Assembly (NCBI RefSeq): GCF_910592395.1
Contig: NC_088309.1
Location: 684,501-748,500 of the forward strand
DNA length: 64,000 nucleotides
Direction: 5' to 3'
From: Lineus longissimus
Taxonomy: Eukaryota; Nemertea; Pilidiophora; Heteronemertea; Lineidae
Shown: positions 36,351 through 48,200 of the stretch, one piece after another
Numbering within the stretch: position 1 is the first letter of the stretch
How the letters are laid out: every line of letters begins with the position of its first letter
Notes under the pieces: model-generated
Databases searched by the model: none
What the model saw: the letters and a program-made list of their open reading frames with translations, nothing else
Told to the model about the DNA's origin: nothing
Program-made: the position numbers and the translations under genes

Positions 36351-37898
36351 GCATCATATCTACACGACACACCCAGACGATGACTACATTGTATAGTTCT
36401 TGTGTCCTGCAATCCGTTTGCAGCCTCCTCCGGCACCTGACTCTTGCCGTCGGTTAGAAGGATCTCCAATTCTGTAGCATACCCATCTTGGGGTGCCGAT
36501 TTGATACGAGTTACACCGGGGGATCCGCCAGATCCCTCCGCCCTGTTCAAGCAAAGCTCTTCAGTAACACCATTCCCCTGATCCCTGAGAAATGCTACAT
36601 CAATATCTTCTTCGCTCGACCCATCGTACACTTCGTGCTCCTGCAAAGGCCTGACCACAGCGCCACAAACACAGATGTTCAAACTCGCGGCACTCATCAC
36701 GATAGCGGCTCCTCGCCAACTGTAGGCCTCGGCGAGATATTGGAGGAGAATCGGTAGCACAATTCCACCAATGCCTGTCCCCGTGTATGCCAAACCAATG
36801 GCGAGACTGGGCCTCTCTTTGAAGTAATACACAGGAATTACCATCATAGGGCTTATGGCGAGAGAAAACCCAAAACCTGAAAAAGAAGTTACGAGATATC
36901 AATTAAAAGATGGCGTTAAATTCATTTTACAAAACTATGTGACTCACAAAAGAGAGTCTCGATTGCAATGATAGATTGCACGATAGGGGAGCCAGCAGAG
37001 AATATAAGATGACTGGTTAAACAAGACTGTTACCGGTAAGGTTCACTCTTCGATAACTCGAGACACCTTATATGAGTCCAAATATGCTCAAAAAAACAAT
37101 ACTTGGCAGACTGAGATCACCTTACTGTGACCTTGATCACATTGGGCAAACCATGTCCGGCTCTCTCCCAAGACAACTTCCCTCACACAAGTACAAGACA
37201 ACCCGGCCCGAGTCGACCTTCCTTACACAAGTACAAGTGAGTCGCCTACCGATCAGAAATCCATAAGTCACAAATAACACATAGATATTTGGAGCTAATG
37301 CGGTAGCGAAGAATCCAATTGAAGTGACGATGCCCCCAGCCATGACAACGGGTCTGGAACCGAACCTGGTGGCTAGGGTGTTCGCTAACGGACCTGAAAA
37401 AAGACATACTTATGCAATTTGTGAAGACGAGGTGGAACTGAGTGAGCATTTGCTAATACAAGTATAGTTGCACTCGTTGATATGGTCAGGCGCAAATACC
37501 GCTCGCTGGTACCAACGATGCGACAAACAAGGTACTAATACTGATACACAGGATACCAAGAGTGCAATGCACAGGTAACCAAGCATGAGAATCACAGTGT
37601 ACCAAAGATGCGAAACATAGGGTACACATATGATTACTGTAGTATCTCGCAGAAGGACTGTATTCCTCGCCACAACGAAACCGCACACGCATTGTATATA
37701 TACATTGCAGTTTCTTACCGAAAAACAAGCCCACTGTCGATGTCATTGTACCAAGGACTGAAGTCACCGAGCTCGCCTCGTCGAAATAGTTCATCCACTC
37801 GTCATAGAAAATCGCAGCCGAGCGAAGGATCCCAAGCGTAAGGAACGAGCAGACAAAAGCTGCAAAGACGACAACCCCACCCCAATACTTGGGTTCCT
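35685..37898 (-). CDS. SLC16/monocarboxylate transporter-like MFS protein; first exon not found, frame break in the loop
   Basis: Major facilitator predicted to have 12 TM segments. Exons seen: 37719-37898 (TM1 WGGVVVFAAF to TM2 start), 37250-37393 (PLANTLATRFGSRPVV, then TM3), and a long 3' exon ending at 36876 on its 5' side and at the stop at 35685. The joins GLFFG/PLAN and FLIG/FGFSLAIS are in phase. Motif YYFKERPSLAIGLAYTG matches the SLC16 TM5 signature. The canonical [DE]G[GS][WF]GW before TM1 is replaced by EPKYWGG. The C-terminal half carries GPALAGYAYDVTGDYSYS. Within the cytosolic TM6-TM7 loop the reading frame changes between 36350 and 36296. An in-frame ATG upstream of TM1 is cut off by TAA, so the start lies in an unseen exon. 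Substrate unknown. Confidence 0.85.
36296..36876 (-). CDS. SLC16-like 3' exon, first frame (TM4-TM6 and loop)
   Basis: Begins after TTTTTCAG, reads GFGFSLAISPMMVIPVYYF and then about 110 residues of hydrophilic acidic/Ser-rich loop. It runs into a stop at 36296 in this frame. The next membrane segment is in another frame, so the last residues of this reading are probably not translated as shown. Confidence 0.8.
37250..37393 (-). CDS. SLC16-like exon with TM2-TM4 core
   Basis: 144 nt between TTTTCAG and ATCG|GTAGGC. It encodes GPLANTLATRFGSRPVVMAG, the conserved intracellular loop of MFS proteins, then NIYVLFVTYGFLIG. Phases fit both neighbours. Confidence 0.9.
37719..37898 (-). CDS. SLC16-like exon with TM1
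   Basis: Acceptor ATAATTAG precedes AGGAACCC and the donor is TTCG|GTAAGA. It encodes EEPKYWGGVVVFAAFVCS and the start of the second helix, VTSVLGTMTSTVGLFF. It needs one nucleotide from an upstream exon. Confidence 0.82.
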
Positions 37899-38372
37899 CT
37901 AATTATCTTACACAGTCACAAGACATTGTGGATAAAACGGGTTCCTTTTTCCAAACTTTAATCAGTGGTCTTTCGCTCCTGTCGCCGAGTCGCTTGTATT
38001 GCTCCTGAACTGAAACCCTTCGCCAGCATTCGCTCCTTTAGTGTGTGGCCTACTTCTTAGGGATATTAGGTCATTAGATTTGATATGTGTGTAGAACAGC
38101 AGCTCATAATGCCGATTTATTGTTTTTGGGCATAAATCGATAATGTGTACGTTATTACGTGCGCTAGAGCAGATTTGCGGCTTATTGTACGAAACTTATG
38201 TAATACGTAATCTATTTTCATATCGGTGGATTACTTGGTATATATTTTATCACCTTTCAAAGCTTATGAGCAACAAACCTTTCAAAGAGAAAACAAAGGG
38301 ATAAGTACCGTATTTTATACAAACAGACCAATGTCAACATTATGTAATTCTATTACTTAGGGTGATAAAGGA
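37899..38372. other. Divergent intergenic region
   Basis: Lies between the first visible exon of the SLC16-like gene (minus) and the small secreted-protein promoter (plus). The missing first exon of the SLC16-like gene should be here or further right. I could not identify it by ATG plus donor. Confidence 0.4.
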
Positions 38373-38380
38373 TATATAAA
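38373..38380 (+). promoter_or_regulatory. TATA box of the small secreted-protein gene
   Basis: TATATAAA lies about 140 bp upstream of the ATG at 38514. A start site about 30 bp downstream would give a leader of roughly 110 nt. Distance and orientation fit the gene; usage is inferred. Confidence 0.55.
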
Positions 38381-38513
38381 TTGATAAGTAACAGTTGACT
38401 GTGTCCCATATCAAAACGAACTGTCATTGTCGTGTTTTCGACGAGATTCGTTCCGCAATCAGATATTTCACAAGCCATAGCATTCCAAAAGCGAGCAAAC
38501 TTTAATACAAACC

Positions 38514-39104
38514 ATGAAGGTAAGCAAGGACTTCTCTTGTACCCTACCCTCATGTAATTACTACTTCTGCCTGCAACGAGAATCTGTGATCGAAGCGACC
38601 TAACTATCAGCTATCAATATCCAATGGGTTCGAGTTCGACCCCGGGGTTGAAAACTAGGTGTAAACGTTTGCTGTTCATCTCTGCGGTATTGGTGGTCAT
38701 GTTGAATATGAAATTGGTCCTGGAGAGACCTAACTTGCTTATAACTGGACCACATTATTTGTAACTGCATACCAATCATAATGCGGCTAGTTGTTGACGG
38801 GTATTCCAATCATGTCAAAATCTTGTCGTTTCAGAGCACTAATATCCTTCTGGTTGTTGCTGTGGTTGCGCTCCTGGTTGCTGCATACGAGGTCGAAGCC
38901 CACGACAGCTTTACTGACTCATTCATGCAATGCAGGACTAAGTGCAACAAGCGAAGCAGAAGGTGTCAAACAAACAAGTGCAACGGGGATGACGACGATT
39001 GCTATGAGTCGATATGTAAACCGAAGAAGGCGAGGTGCCTGGCGAAGTGTGGCCATGCTGTTGACCACGAGGCTGGACATGTGGAGGGTGAGGTGGAGCA
39101 CTGA
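38514..39104 (+). CDS. Small secreted cysteine-rich protein, two exons, 91 aa
   Basis: Exon 1 coding part is 38514-38519 (ATG AAG|GTAAGC) and exon 2 is 38835-39104 (acceptor GTCGTTTCAG). The spliced product starts MKSTNILLVVAVVALLVAAY, a strong signal peptide with likely cleavage after EVEA. The mature chain of about 67 residues has eight cysteines spaced C-x3-C-x6-C-x4-C-x6-C-x4-C-x6-C-x3-C, a pattern that reads the same from both ends. The N-terminal part is Lys/Arg-rich, the middle has four consecutive Asp, and the tail is His/Glu-rich. The unspliced ORF from 38781 would bury the signal sequence, so the spliced form is preferred. I do not recognise the family. Secreted antimicrobial, toxin-like, hormone-like or metal-binding roles are possible, none demonstrated. 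It lies head-to-head with the SLC16-like gene. Confidence 0.78.
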
Positions 39105-39357
39105 ATGATGCGATGGAGTCGGTCCATACGTGGAGAAGGTCGTAAAATATATTGACGAATACTCATCTCCATGGACGATCCACTTTCTATATAATTGTTC
39201 TTCAGTTCTACAGCATATTTTCTTCGACTGGAAATGTGTTTTTCATCGCAGTTGCTGGTGTGACTGAGAGGACTTTCACAGAACCATTTCTTACACGAAG
39301 TTTTGTAAATGATCACTTTCATCGATAGATTTATCTAATGTGACGTGTGGAATGTGA

Positions 39358-39363
39358 AATAAA
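39358..39363 (+). terminator. Poly(A) signal of the small secreted-protein gene
   Basis: AATAAA on the plus strand, about 250 bp after the stop, in the right orientation and distance for this gene. Confidence 0.65.
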
Positions 39364-42300
39364 ATAAGAGTGCTAATATTTTAATGGGCGTCGAGGCTTT
39401 ATTAGATTTGTGAGGTGGCATGGTGGCAGAGCGTAGTGGAAGACTTCCAATGCGCCACTCTACTCCGGACAACATCATGTCACGGACCAGCCAGACGACG
39501 TCGTTTGAGCAATGATTTTCGCGTTGTAGACGACCGTCATAAATATCAATTAAAACCCTTTGTCGATGGCAATATGAACTTTCTGGCCCTGGAAACGTGA
39601 TCTATCGCCCGAGGCAGCATGCAGTTCGAAGTTGAGATCATGTTTTGAGTGATATCAAATGTTGTATTGCTTGAGAAAAGCGGGGCTATGATTGCCTTTT
39701 CCTTATACGATCGCCACCGAGTGTTCAATACGAGGATTTAATTACGGTTTGAAAGTAAGCTCGACACCCAAATAACTCAATACCCATTCGCTCATTTGCA
39801 AACCATTTATTTTGATCCTTGAACAAAATGTACATATTTCTCTCACTGACTGCTTGTATCTCTGTAAAAAATAATGTCGGAAAGAAATACCATTCCTATT
39901 CTGTTGATGAGAGAGCAACTCGGAAGGGAAAATGACCAACACTGTATAACAAGTTTTGCGTCTACGCATCCTGGTCCAAGGGTAAGCTTCAAGCCTCGCC
40001 ATCAGTAACAGTTGCCTTGATTTACCTGCTCTGTATACTGACTCTGCCCCAGATTGGCTGCCATTACGACAAATGCCTCAATATCAGCCATTTCCCTTTC
40101 AGTACGTGCTCTCAGCTACAAAGCAGGAAAGTGTACTACATGTATTTACAATCATATGCGGACATCTACATTGTTCACCAGTTTGCTTTCCTGACCAGAG
40201 GACTATCAAACAAGAAGTTAGTTTTACATCATTATTTAATTTGCCAGTGCTATTGAATGAGGCCCATGGCGCCACGAAAAAATGACTTCCATTTATTTTA
40301 TCGATGCAGCAATTGGACAATATCAAGCTTATCGAAAGCCTGTTGGTTGTAAACGATTGAAAGGGGTCAACTCAATATTTCTTGATGCCATGAGAGACCC
40401 CCTCTCCCACCCCCTACGAAGAACAAAAAATACTGACTTCTGGCAACAAAAGATTCTTTGGATGATTCGAGCAGACATATTAATGTGTATAATCAATCAA
40501 GGACCGTGAAAGGCGTGCATCATGGCAGACAACCAATCATAACAGCAGGTATAATGCTTGAACTTCACGATCCAATTCAATCAGCTAATATACATAATTT
40601 GCAGCGACATATTTGACCCTGTGAGGAGAGACATTTTATGAGATTCTGTTGCATCTTCCTGCTGTGCTTGGTCAATACTGAATTCATAATACCTCATTAT
40701 ACGGTGCGAGTGTGCCGGTACCCATCCGGATATACGCCCATGGGCTACGAAACTCTCCCATATTGGAAGGCGTGATTTGTTACTTACTGATCCTTCCAAC
40801 CAACACCGTCGAGTGAAATTATGTACTGTCTCTTATGATTGCCATAACAGCAAAGTATTCGAAATCTATTTACCAACATTATGAATTTCTGACTTCTCCC
40901 ATACCTCCCAAAAGTCTGGCAAAAATGAATACCATATAGTGACAATAGCAAAAACAAATTATCCATACGGGCGTCATTCTCATGGGAGAGTTTCCATCCA
41001 GACTGACATACATCAGGATCGACGCGGCACAGGCGTGTACAGCAGGCATTTTATCATCATATTCATACACAATGTACAATAGAATGCAGGAAAAGATACA
41101 TTTACATTGTAAAAACTCATAAGGTATAAAAAGTAGTCGATAAGCATTACCCAGGACGTAAATTTGAAGTCTACACAAAGAAATCCGCCCCTATATTCCG
41201 TAATACATAAGTATCAATTCACATTGTATGAGTAAACGCACAATACACTCGACACACTCGAGAGCGAACGAGGACGACTACAGTATGACGTCACGCACCC
41301 CACCAGTACAGTACATTTCATGAGGAGTATGCTACCAACAGGGGGCACGATTGGACCAAAATCACAAAAAATCTATTCTCTTGACGAAACGATGACAGTG
41401 TTTCTATTTCATCTAGATATTTGTATGAGTCATTGGTGCAAATAGACATGACAGTGCATTCTCTAATCTTATCAGGTCGAGTAGATAGTGCGAGGGGCTT
41501 CTCTGCTATCAAGGAGTTCACGCCACTTCTTGATATTTCTCTGTTTCTTTGGTGTGCAAGACAATATAATGTTAGTTCTGATGAGGGCCAAATATAGTGG
41601 CAGCTCGGACTGTGACAAACTCCTAGTCGACAGACAAGTTTCAACATGAACATACAGGCCAACAGCTATTCGAAATGTTGTGAAACTCTCATAACCCACC
41701 CCAGCGCTCCATTCAAGTTAATTGTTCAATACTTATACTTCAGCCAAAGCCTCTGTACCTAGATGTAAAGCTCAAGGAAGATAAAAGATAAGTCTCTGCC
41801 AATATTGAATACCAAGGGCAAAACCAAGGTTACTTCGTCATGTTTGTTTCCTGACATCGTAGCCACCTAGTGGACGTTTCCGATAATTGAACTAAATGTC
41901 TTATCAACCAAATTTCTGTCTAGGAAATTGACAAGCATGCACTGAACCTCATGAAGCCTGGCCTCAATATCACAATGAATAATACAACTCACGACTTGTG
42001 TCACATCATACCTCAGACGAGTAACAACACTGAAATGAAATCGGGCGGCATTCTGCTATCGGAGATCATTGCATCCACTTTGGCGCAAACAACCCATTCT
42101 GTCCGTCATGTGTATAGAGTAAAAACATCATATTTCAAAACTAATTCCCGAAATCTGTCTGTACTGCACTACATGCAGGAAGTGTATAAACTGTCTTCAA
42201 AAGCCATTAAGGGGCCTGGCCTACCGATGTGTTATGCAAGCCACCCGACTCAATGCGGCTATTACACAACAATCAACTGGCAGTGAGCGATCGTACCCAG

Positions 42301-43877
42301 CTATTCACCAGTAAATCGTATTAACCCGTGCTTTTCAAGAATCAGCCTTGTATAAGATACCTCTTATTTCTAGTTGCCCCAAAGTTTACTTTGTAGCAAG
42401 AGTAATGTATACATGAATAGATTATGGGGAAAACTGGGGCATTACACGCAACTGCTACACTGTAAATAGAAAATCAAGACTATACTGTTTGGAACCAAAT
42501 TCGTTCTAAATTCCTCCAGTGGTAATAAATGGCGGGATTCAGCATGAATCTGGATCTGACTGACTGACACAGCGAACGAGATACCAACTTGAATGTGACT
42601 CTCAAGTTACGTTTGGTTTTGTACAGATATCAACAAGACAAAAGACAATACATGTTAGTTATAGAAGGACGACTCTCTGGTTTACCATCTTATAAACTAA
42701 TAGGAATCTGGATCACAAAATAACGACTGATAGCTACATTGCACTGGGTGACTGGACAAGTTGCACCTATTCGTTGGAAGATCCTACAACATATTCACAA
42801 ACGGAATAGGCCTATATACTGAATGGTTGGACAGCGAGGGTCTATTCACCAAAGAACCCTACAGTAACACCCGTAAGATTACAAGGTTTAAATAACTTCA
42901 GAGACAAGTCAAAGATACATAATTCTTATATTCCTATTCAAACGGCACGAAGAGATTCTTGCCAATAGGACGCGGAAAAGGTTCCTCAAACATTTTTTTC
43001 GACAAAAATTGCAGACAGCTAGTCAACTCTAAGCTGACGACGCGCCAGGTGCATGTAGTTTAAACAGCTGGGAAATGGCCATTATTTCGAAACTGAAAAA
43101 AATCAACAGTGCATCTTATTCGCAAGAATTCCCACCATACTTGTAATGTAGGACTAACTACCCAAGCTCAAATTGATACAGCCAAAAGAAAGTGCTTAAG
43201 ATCAGAACTAAAGGTGAAAGCATCCCGACCGCCCACCGGGCTTAAATGTTCAGTTTGCAGACACCTTACTAAGTATTTCCCGAATCATCATCCTAATGCT
43301 CGCTACTACATAACTCATGCAGTTGAAGTCCCTCCCTTGAACTCAATGTTTGATTGTGACAAAATGAACATTTCAGAATAACAGGTTCCACAGGCCGAAA
43401 CAGAGATTATCATGAATCTAGTATTTCGTCAGATTTTCGTCTTATATGAGACGGCGAGTGCAGCAATTTCGCGATTCCTTTCTGGGTATTTATCGCAGGC
43501 AATATAATGTGAAAAGTGACATCCCATGATATATATATATATACAAACAATTATCACCTTGTCAGTCTCATAGGACCACATACAGTGCACTAATGTGAAA
43601 TTGTCCCTGTTATAAAGTTGACTTTGCATAATCGTTTCTCGTTTTTTTCAGCAGTGAATATCTCTGATTGCCCAAACTGTCACTTATGTATATGCTAAAG
43701 AAGTCGGAAAACCCGTTTGAAATCACGAATGACCTCCGACATATTCTTTATCTGTTATCACTGTTAGTCTTGAAACATGTCCTTAACAAAAACCGCGACA
43801 GTACGTCAAGAACATGATTGTGATAACGACACAGTAACAACATTTTTCGCTTTTTCCTTGTTTTCACACGCATAACA
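39364..43877. other. Intergenic, no gene recognised
   Basis: Plus-strand ORFs 41951-42286 and 43109-43381 and several minus-strand ORFs show no domain, signal sequence or splice partner that I recognise. Base composition looks like the surrounding non-coding DNA. Confidence 0.45.
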
Positions 43878-44543
43878 TTTATTTACCTTTGCCAATTTCG
43901 GCCTATCGACCCCCATGCAAGCTGTTTCGTGGGGGGGGGCGATGTTATCAAGATCTATTCTGATAACCCTTTGATAAGGAAGTGGAACAATGGGAATTTA
44001 GGCCGAGGTGCGAGTGGGCTTTGGTCTAAGGACAAAAGACCATGTAGTGGGCTAGCTCTGAATTTTTTTACCTGCGAGGTAACAGGTAAATAACATGATG
44101 TTACATAAAAGACAACCTTGTATAAACACATGGAGAGCCATCCTCCAAAATGCTATGTTCAAATTATGCGCTATGTAGCTTGAGAAAATGATAAAAATAA
44201 TAAGACTTTTCAGAGAATGGTCATATTTCATCCTCGAACACGATAAGTCAAGTTCAAAACAAAAAACCTTTACGCACTTTTTGACGACAGTTTGTTTTAC
44301 TCCACGCGGAAGACAATCTTAGCAATCATAGCATTTTGTACGGAGTCTCCTTGCATCCACTAACAGTTGCATAAAATAGTGAATCACTAGGGTTCATACA
44401 CAAACAATCTCTCTATGGCAACTTAGTCAATAATAGGTTAAATTAGTTAGCATTCTAATCAGATCACATACATGTTTTTGAGCAATGATAATCTTCTTCC
44501 TACAGTTATTGCTGATCAGCAAAAGGAAACGAGACGGCTATCA
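43878..44543 (-). other. Probable HCN 3' UTR
   Basis: The HCN stop at 44544 is followed on the minus strand by about 660 nt to AATAAA (43878-43883). The interval includes a G-run at about 43930. This end point is an inference from the signal only. Confidence 0.4.
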
Positions 44544-45283
44544 CTATACTATAGATTCAATGTTTTCTGAGCTTTTACTGCGATTTGGTCCAAATCTATC
44601 GTGGTTACTATTCAAACCCGCCGCAGGTTTGTCCTGTTCCTCTGCGATTGTGCATGTAGCTACATCTCTCCCGACAGTGTCTAAGTTACCAACACTCTTA
44701 CTCTCGCCGACTGTACCCCTGATATCACAAACAGTCAACCTGTTCTCACTTTTGCACTCCTTCTCAGAACCTTTGCTATCCTTAGCCGTCAACTTGTCCT
44801 TGTCTTTCCTATGGCCACCGAGTATCTTACTATCCTTTCCCATGAGCTTCTCCTTCAAGCTCTTGATGCTGTCCTTAGAGACCAGTTTCTCCTTGTCGCT
44901 TCCACCGCTATCCTTCCTCGTTGATATCACACTCGTTATAGATAAATTCGACCGAGATTTTTTCATATCCTTCTCGAGTTTATCCTTACCAGACCCTATA
45001 CTGTCAATACTTTCGTCAGACCCACTCCCCATAGGGGTGGCCGAGTACACTATCTCATTCACAGTATGTACATCTTCCTCGAGGTCAGCGCGACTGCTCA
45101 CCATGCTCGGATTCTTCCCTATTTTGTTCAGTCTTTCCGCTGCCACTGTCTCCATAGTTCGCCGCATCACAGGGTAGTGTTCTAACACTGAATTGAAATG
45201 TTCAACAGACAACGAGAACAAGTTGCAGTAAGTCTCAGCCCGGACACTGGCGACACGTTTGGCGTTAGTGAGAAGACAGATTT
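44544..45283 (-). CDS. HCN: HCN last exon: cAMP pocket and Lys/Ser/Asp-rich tail
   Basis: Starts [20 protein letters not shown]. The phosphate-cassette Arg is kept, but the following Thr (T592 in HCN2 numbering) is Val. The C helix reads [10 protein letters not shown], with Lys where HCN2 has R635. About 180 residues of hydrophilic tail follow, with recurring KDS words, long runs of Lys, Ser, Asp and Gly, and [11 protein letters not shown] at the end. A 230-aa plus-strand ORF (44485-45177) is only the antisense of this tail. Confidence 0.94.
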
Positions 45284-48200
45284 CTGAAAAGAGGAGAGAT
45301 ATTGTCAGCCACACTGGTGTCAACATTCATCATAGGCAGGATAAAGTAAGGGTGTACTGTTGCCCTAAGGAGTATGAGGAGATATTCTGACTTGTATATC
45401 ACAACTATCATAAGAGAGAACAAGGAAGCATTTCGTATCGGGTGATTTTGATAAATTCAGACGACTCCACTACCTCAATTTCAGAAAAAAACTACACTTT
45501 GTAAAATCCGACTCGCATCGATTTCCTTTTTGGTTGCTCTCACTCATCTGGTTTCTATAGAGGCCAGAAGGATAATACTCTAACCTCCGAAGTATGATCC
45601 GTCTGAGAGACTAGTAGCGACCTCTCCTTCCTTGGTAATGATATCTACAATGCCTTCCTGAATAAAGTACATTTTTGTCCCAATGGTTCCCTCCTTTATG
45701 ATGATATCACTGGGTTGAAAAACCTCGTATTTGAGTTTGGTGATGACTTCTGACACAAAGTTCGGGTCAGCATGGGTAAAGAAAGGTACTGCTGCTACGA
45801 GAGCTCGACAGTTGAAGTTGATGATTTGCTGGAAGAGAAAGGGGTCGGTGTAAAGGTAAGGTATAAACTTTAAAGAAATGCATCAAACAGTTGAACCCTG
45901 AGATGCATTCTAGATGTGTAGACGATTCCTGTCATCAAAATATAACCATTATTTGCTGTCATTTGTGGTATTCGTTGGTTTTCACTTACCTCTCTAAGAC
46001 ACTCGGACAGTTCTCCCATTATGTTCTCCTCATCGAACATTTTGCCCTGATAACGATGCTCATAATAATCAGTGATTCGCTGACGGAGTTCCCGTGGAAA
46101 CTTCCTGTAAGCCATGTACTCCTCGACTTGTTTGAACTGAAATGTGAAGAACACTGGGTGAGGTGAAACTCTTAATTTTCAAACGAAAAACTTGATACAT
46201 GAGAAAGATCTTATTCCAAATCCTTGATAATCAAGTTGACTCTTACTAAGGCACCGACATCGAAGTCACTCGGGCAGATGTCCAGTCACAGACGTCCACC
46301 AGCAAGTTGACCACAGTATGGAGTCTCGACTTGTAGGTGAAGTAATGGCACTCTTGTTTAGAAAGTAACTCAGAGACCTACAAAGTGACTCAGGGAAGAT
46401 TCAAAACTTGATCCATTGTTCCAATCCTGCACATCTATTTTGGCGATGGCATTACCATTTATCTAATGAATAACAGATAAGTATTAACTACCTGGTATTT
46501 ATGTGCAGAATATTTCCTTTCCTACCTTTTCCCTATAAAGCCTTTTTGATGTATCAAATGACTGAATAAGTGTTGTTGCATGGCCGACAAAAAGTGCATA
46601 GCATGTTGCTCCAGTTAGCATGCTAACCATGGTTAGCCAGACGTCAGTCAAGCTCTGGGGTGGAAAGCGTCCATATCCAATGCATAGCATATGTGACAGT
46701 GCTTTAAAGAGGGCCCACGTGTATTGCTCCCACCAGTAAGCATTCTGAAAAGAGGCAGATCTGAAGTATGCATTCGAATATGGGTTCTGAGGAGATTGTT
46801 GAAAGCAAAATGCAATTAAAGTAGGCCTATGCATCATCGACTTGTCGCATTCACCGGTTAGACGTTATTACAAAAATCACATCATCAAGGTTGCTTGAGA
46901 CGTGCTCCGGAATTACTGTTTTATTCATGGACGGCCCTGGCACAGATTTTGAATCAACCGGATGTTGTCCTGTTCTTACCTGGAGCTCGTTAATTGAGAT
47001 CCACGAATTGGCGGGGAAGTCCTGTAACATGGGCACCAGGAACTGGAGGCAGCCATTCCAATGGCCGAGAAGTAACATCAAGCAGATTAGGTTGAAGATA
47101 CGGATGAACATACCAGCAAAGTTTAAAAACTGAAAGAAAGAGGGGGTAATATTAGATGACATCCATGAAATTACCAATGATCATGAATTCTATTATTTGG
47201 TTGGAAATCTACTACTGTGGCCAATGTTGTCTCACAACGACTGCTTATTGCAAAATATCTACTGCAGAAGAGAATGAATTCCTCTGTCAATGGAAGTAAT
47301 GAATGCTACGAGTTAAAATCATATCATTTTCTTCTCTTTCTTCGCTCTAGTCACGGGTCTAGTAAAGGTACATCAGCACCCTGTAAGACAATGTGAATAT
47401 TAGGTTTATTGACTTGGAAAAATACAGAGATAGAATGTAAATGAGAGTATAATGACGAACAGAAATACATGGCCTCGGAGTAGTGAAGATATTAGTACGA
47501 TATATCTGCTCCAGCTTGTGAAGAAAACAACATTAAAAGCATTGCAAACGGTGAAATATTCTGGAGGTGTTCGTGGCCTGGTGCAGTTAAGTCTTGGTAG
47601 CGTGGTTGTGACCGTCAGCCACATGTAAACCGTCAATGTTATCATCATTTACAGCTCTCAATATTCGAAGTACATGTAGCACTAATCAGACATTGGGCGG
47701 TAGCCTTACTGAGAACCTTATCCAAATGCACTGCTTAACCCGAAGTAAAACGCGAAAGCCTCTGCTGCAACTGTTTTGCCAGTGCCTTGCACTGGACTGC
47801 TTTAGAAATTGTACATGTACTTGTCATCGCCCGCTGTCTATAAAAAGTCCAGCAGATTACTTTTCATTCAGAATGATCACTCATATATTTGATTAGTATC
47901 CTTCGCCAATGAAGGCTGATATTGACCGAATATGTAAATACTGAGATCAGTGACCATGTAGCCAACATACCGGACGTCATCAATAGAGTTCGATTAGCTG
48001 AATTACAGAGCATGACTGCATTGCACACTGTGATAGTAGGCTTTTGACTCTGCTCTACATTTTGACCGACTGTGGCCATGTTGACAAAAGTTCACAGATA
48101 GAAAAATCGTCATGTTTTTGTCAATTTACTCAGCCGACGGACGGATACAGTATATTTAGATGCACTACTCAAAATCAAAAACTCGTAGCCATTGATGTGA

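Noticed and set aside
38640-38655. GGTTCGAGTTCGACCCCGG as a tRNA B box
   Set aside because: No matching A box or cloverleaf around it; at most a SINE scrap in the peptide-gene intron.
38781-39104. 107-aa unspliced version of the small secreted protein
   Set aside because: It would read through intron sequence and hide the signal peptide behind 18 extra residues; the MKS start with GTAAGC/TTTCAG splice sites is better.
44485-45177. 230-aa plus-strand ORF, Leu/Ser-rich and apparently membrane-like
   Set aside because: Exact antisense of the Lys/Ser-rich HCN tail; hydrophobicity is a by-product of reading Lys and Glu codons on the opposite strand.
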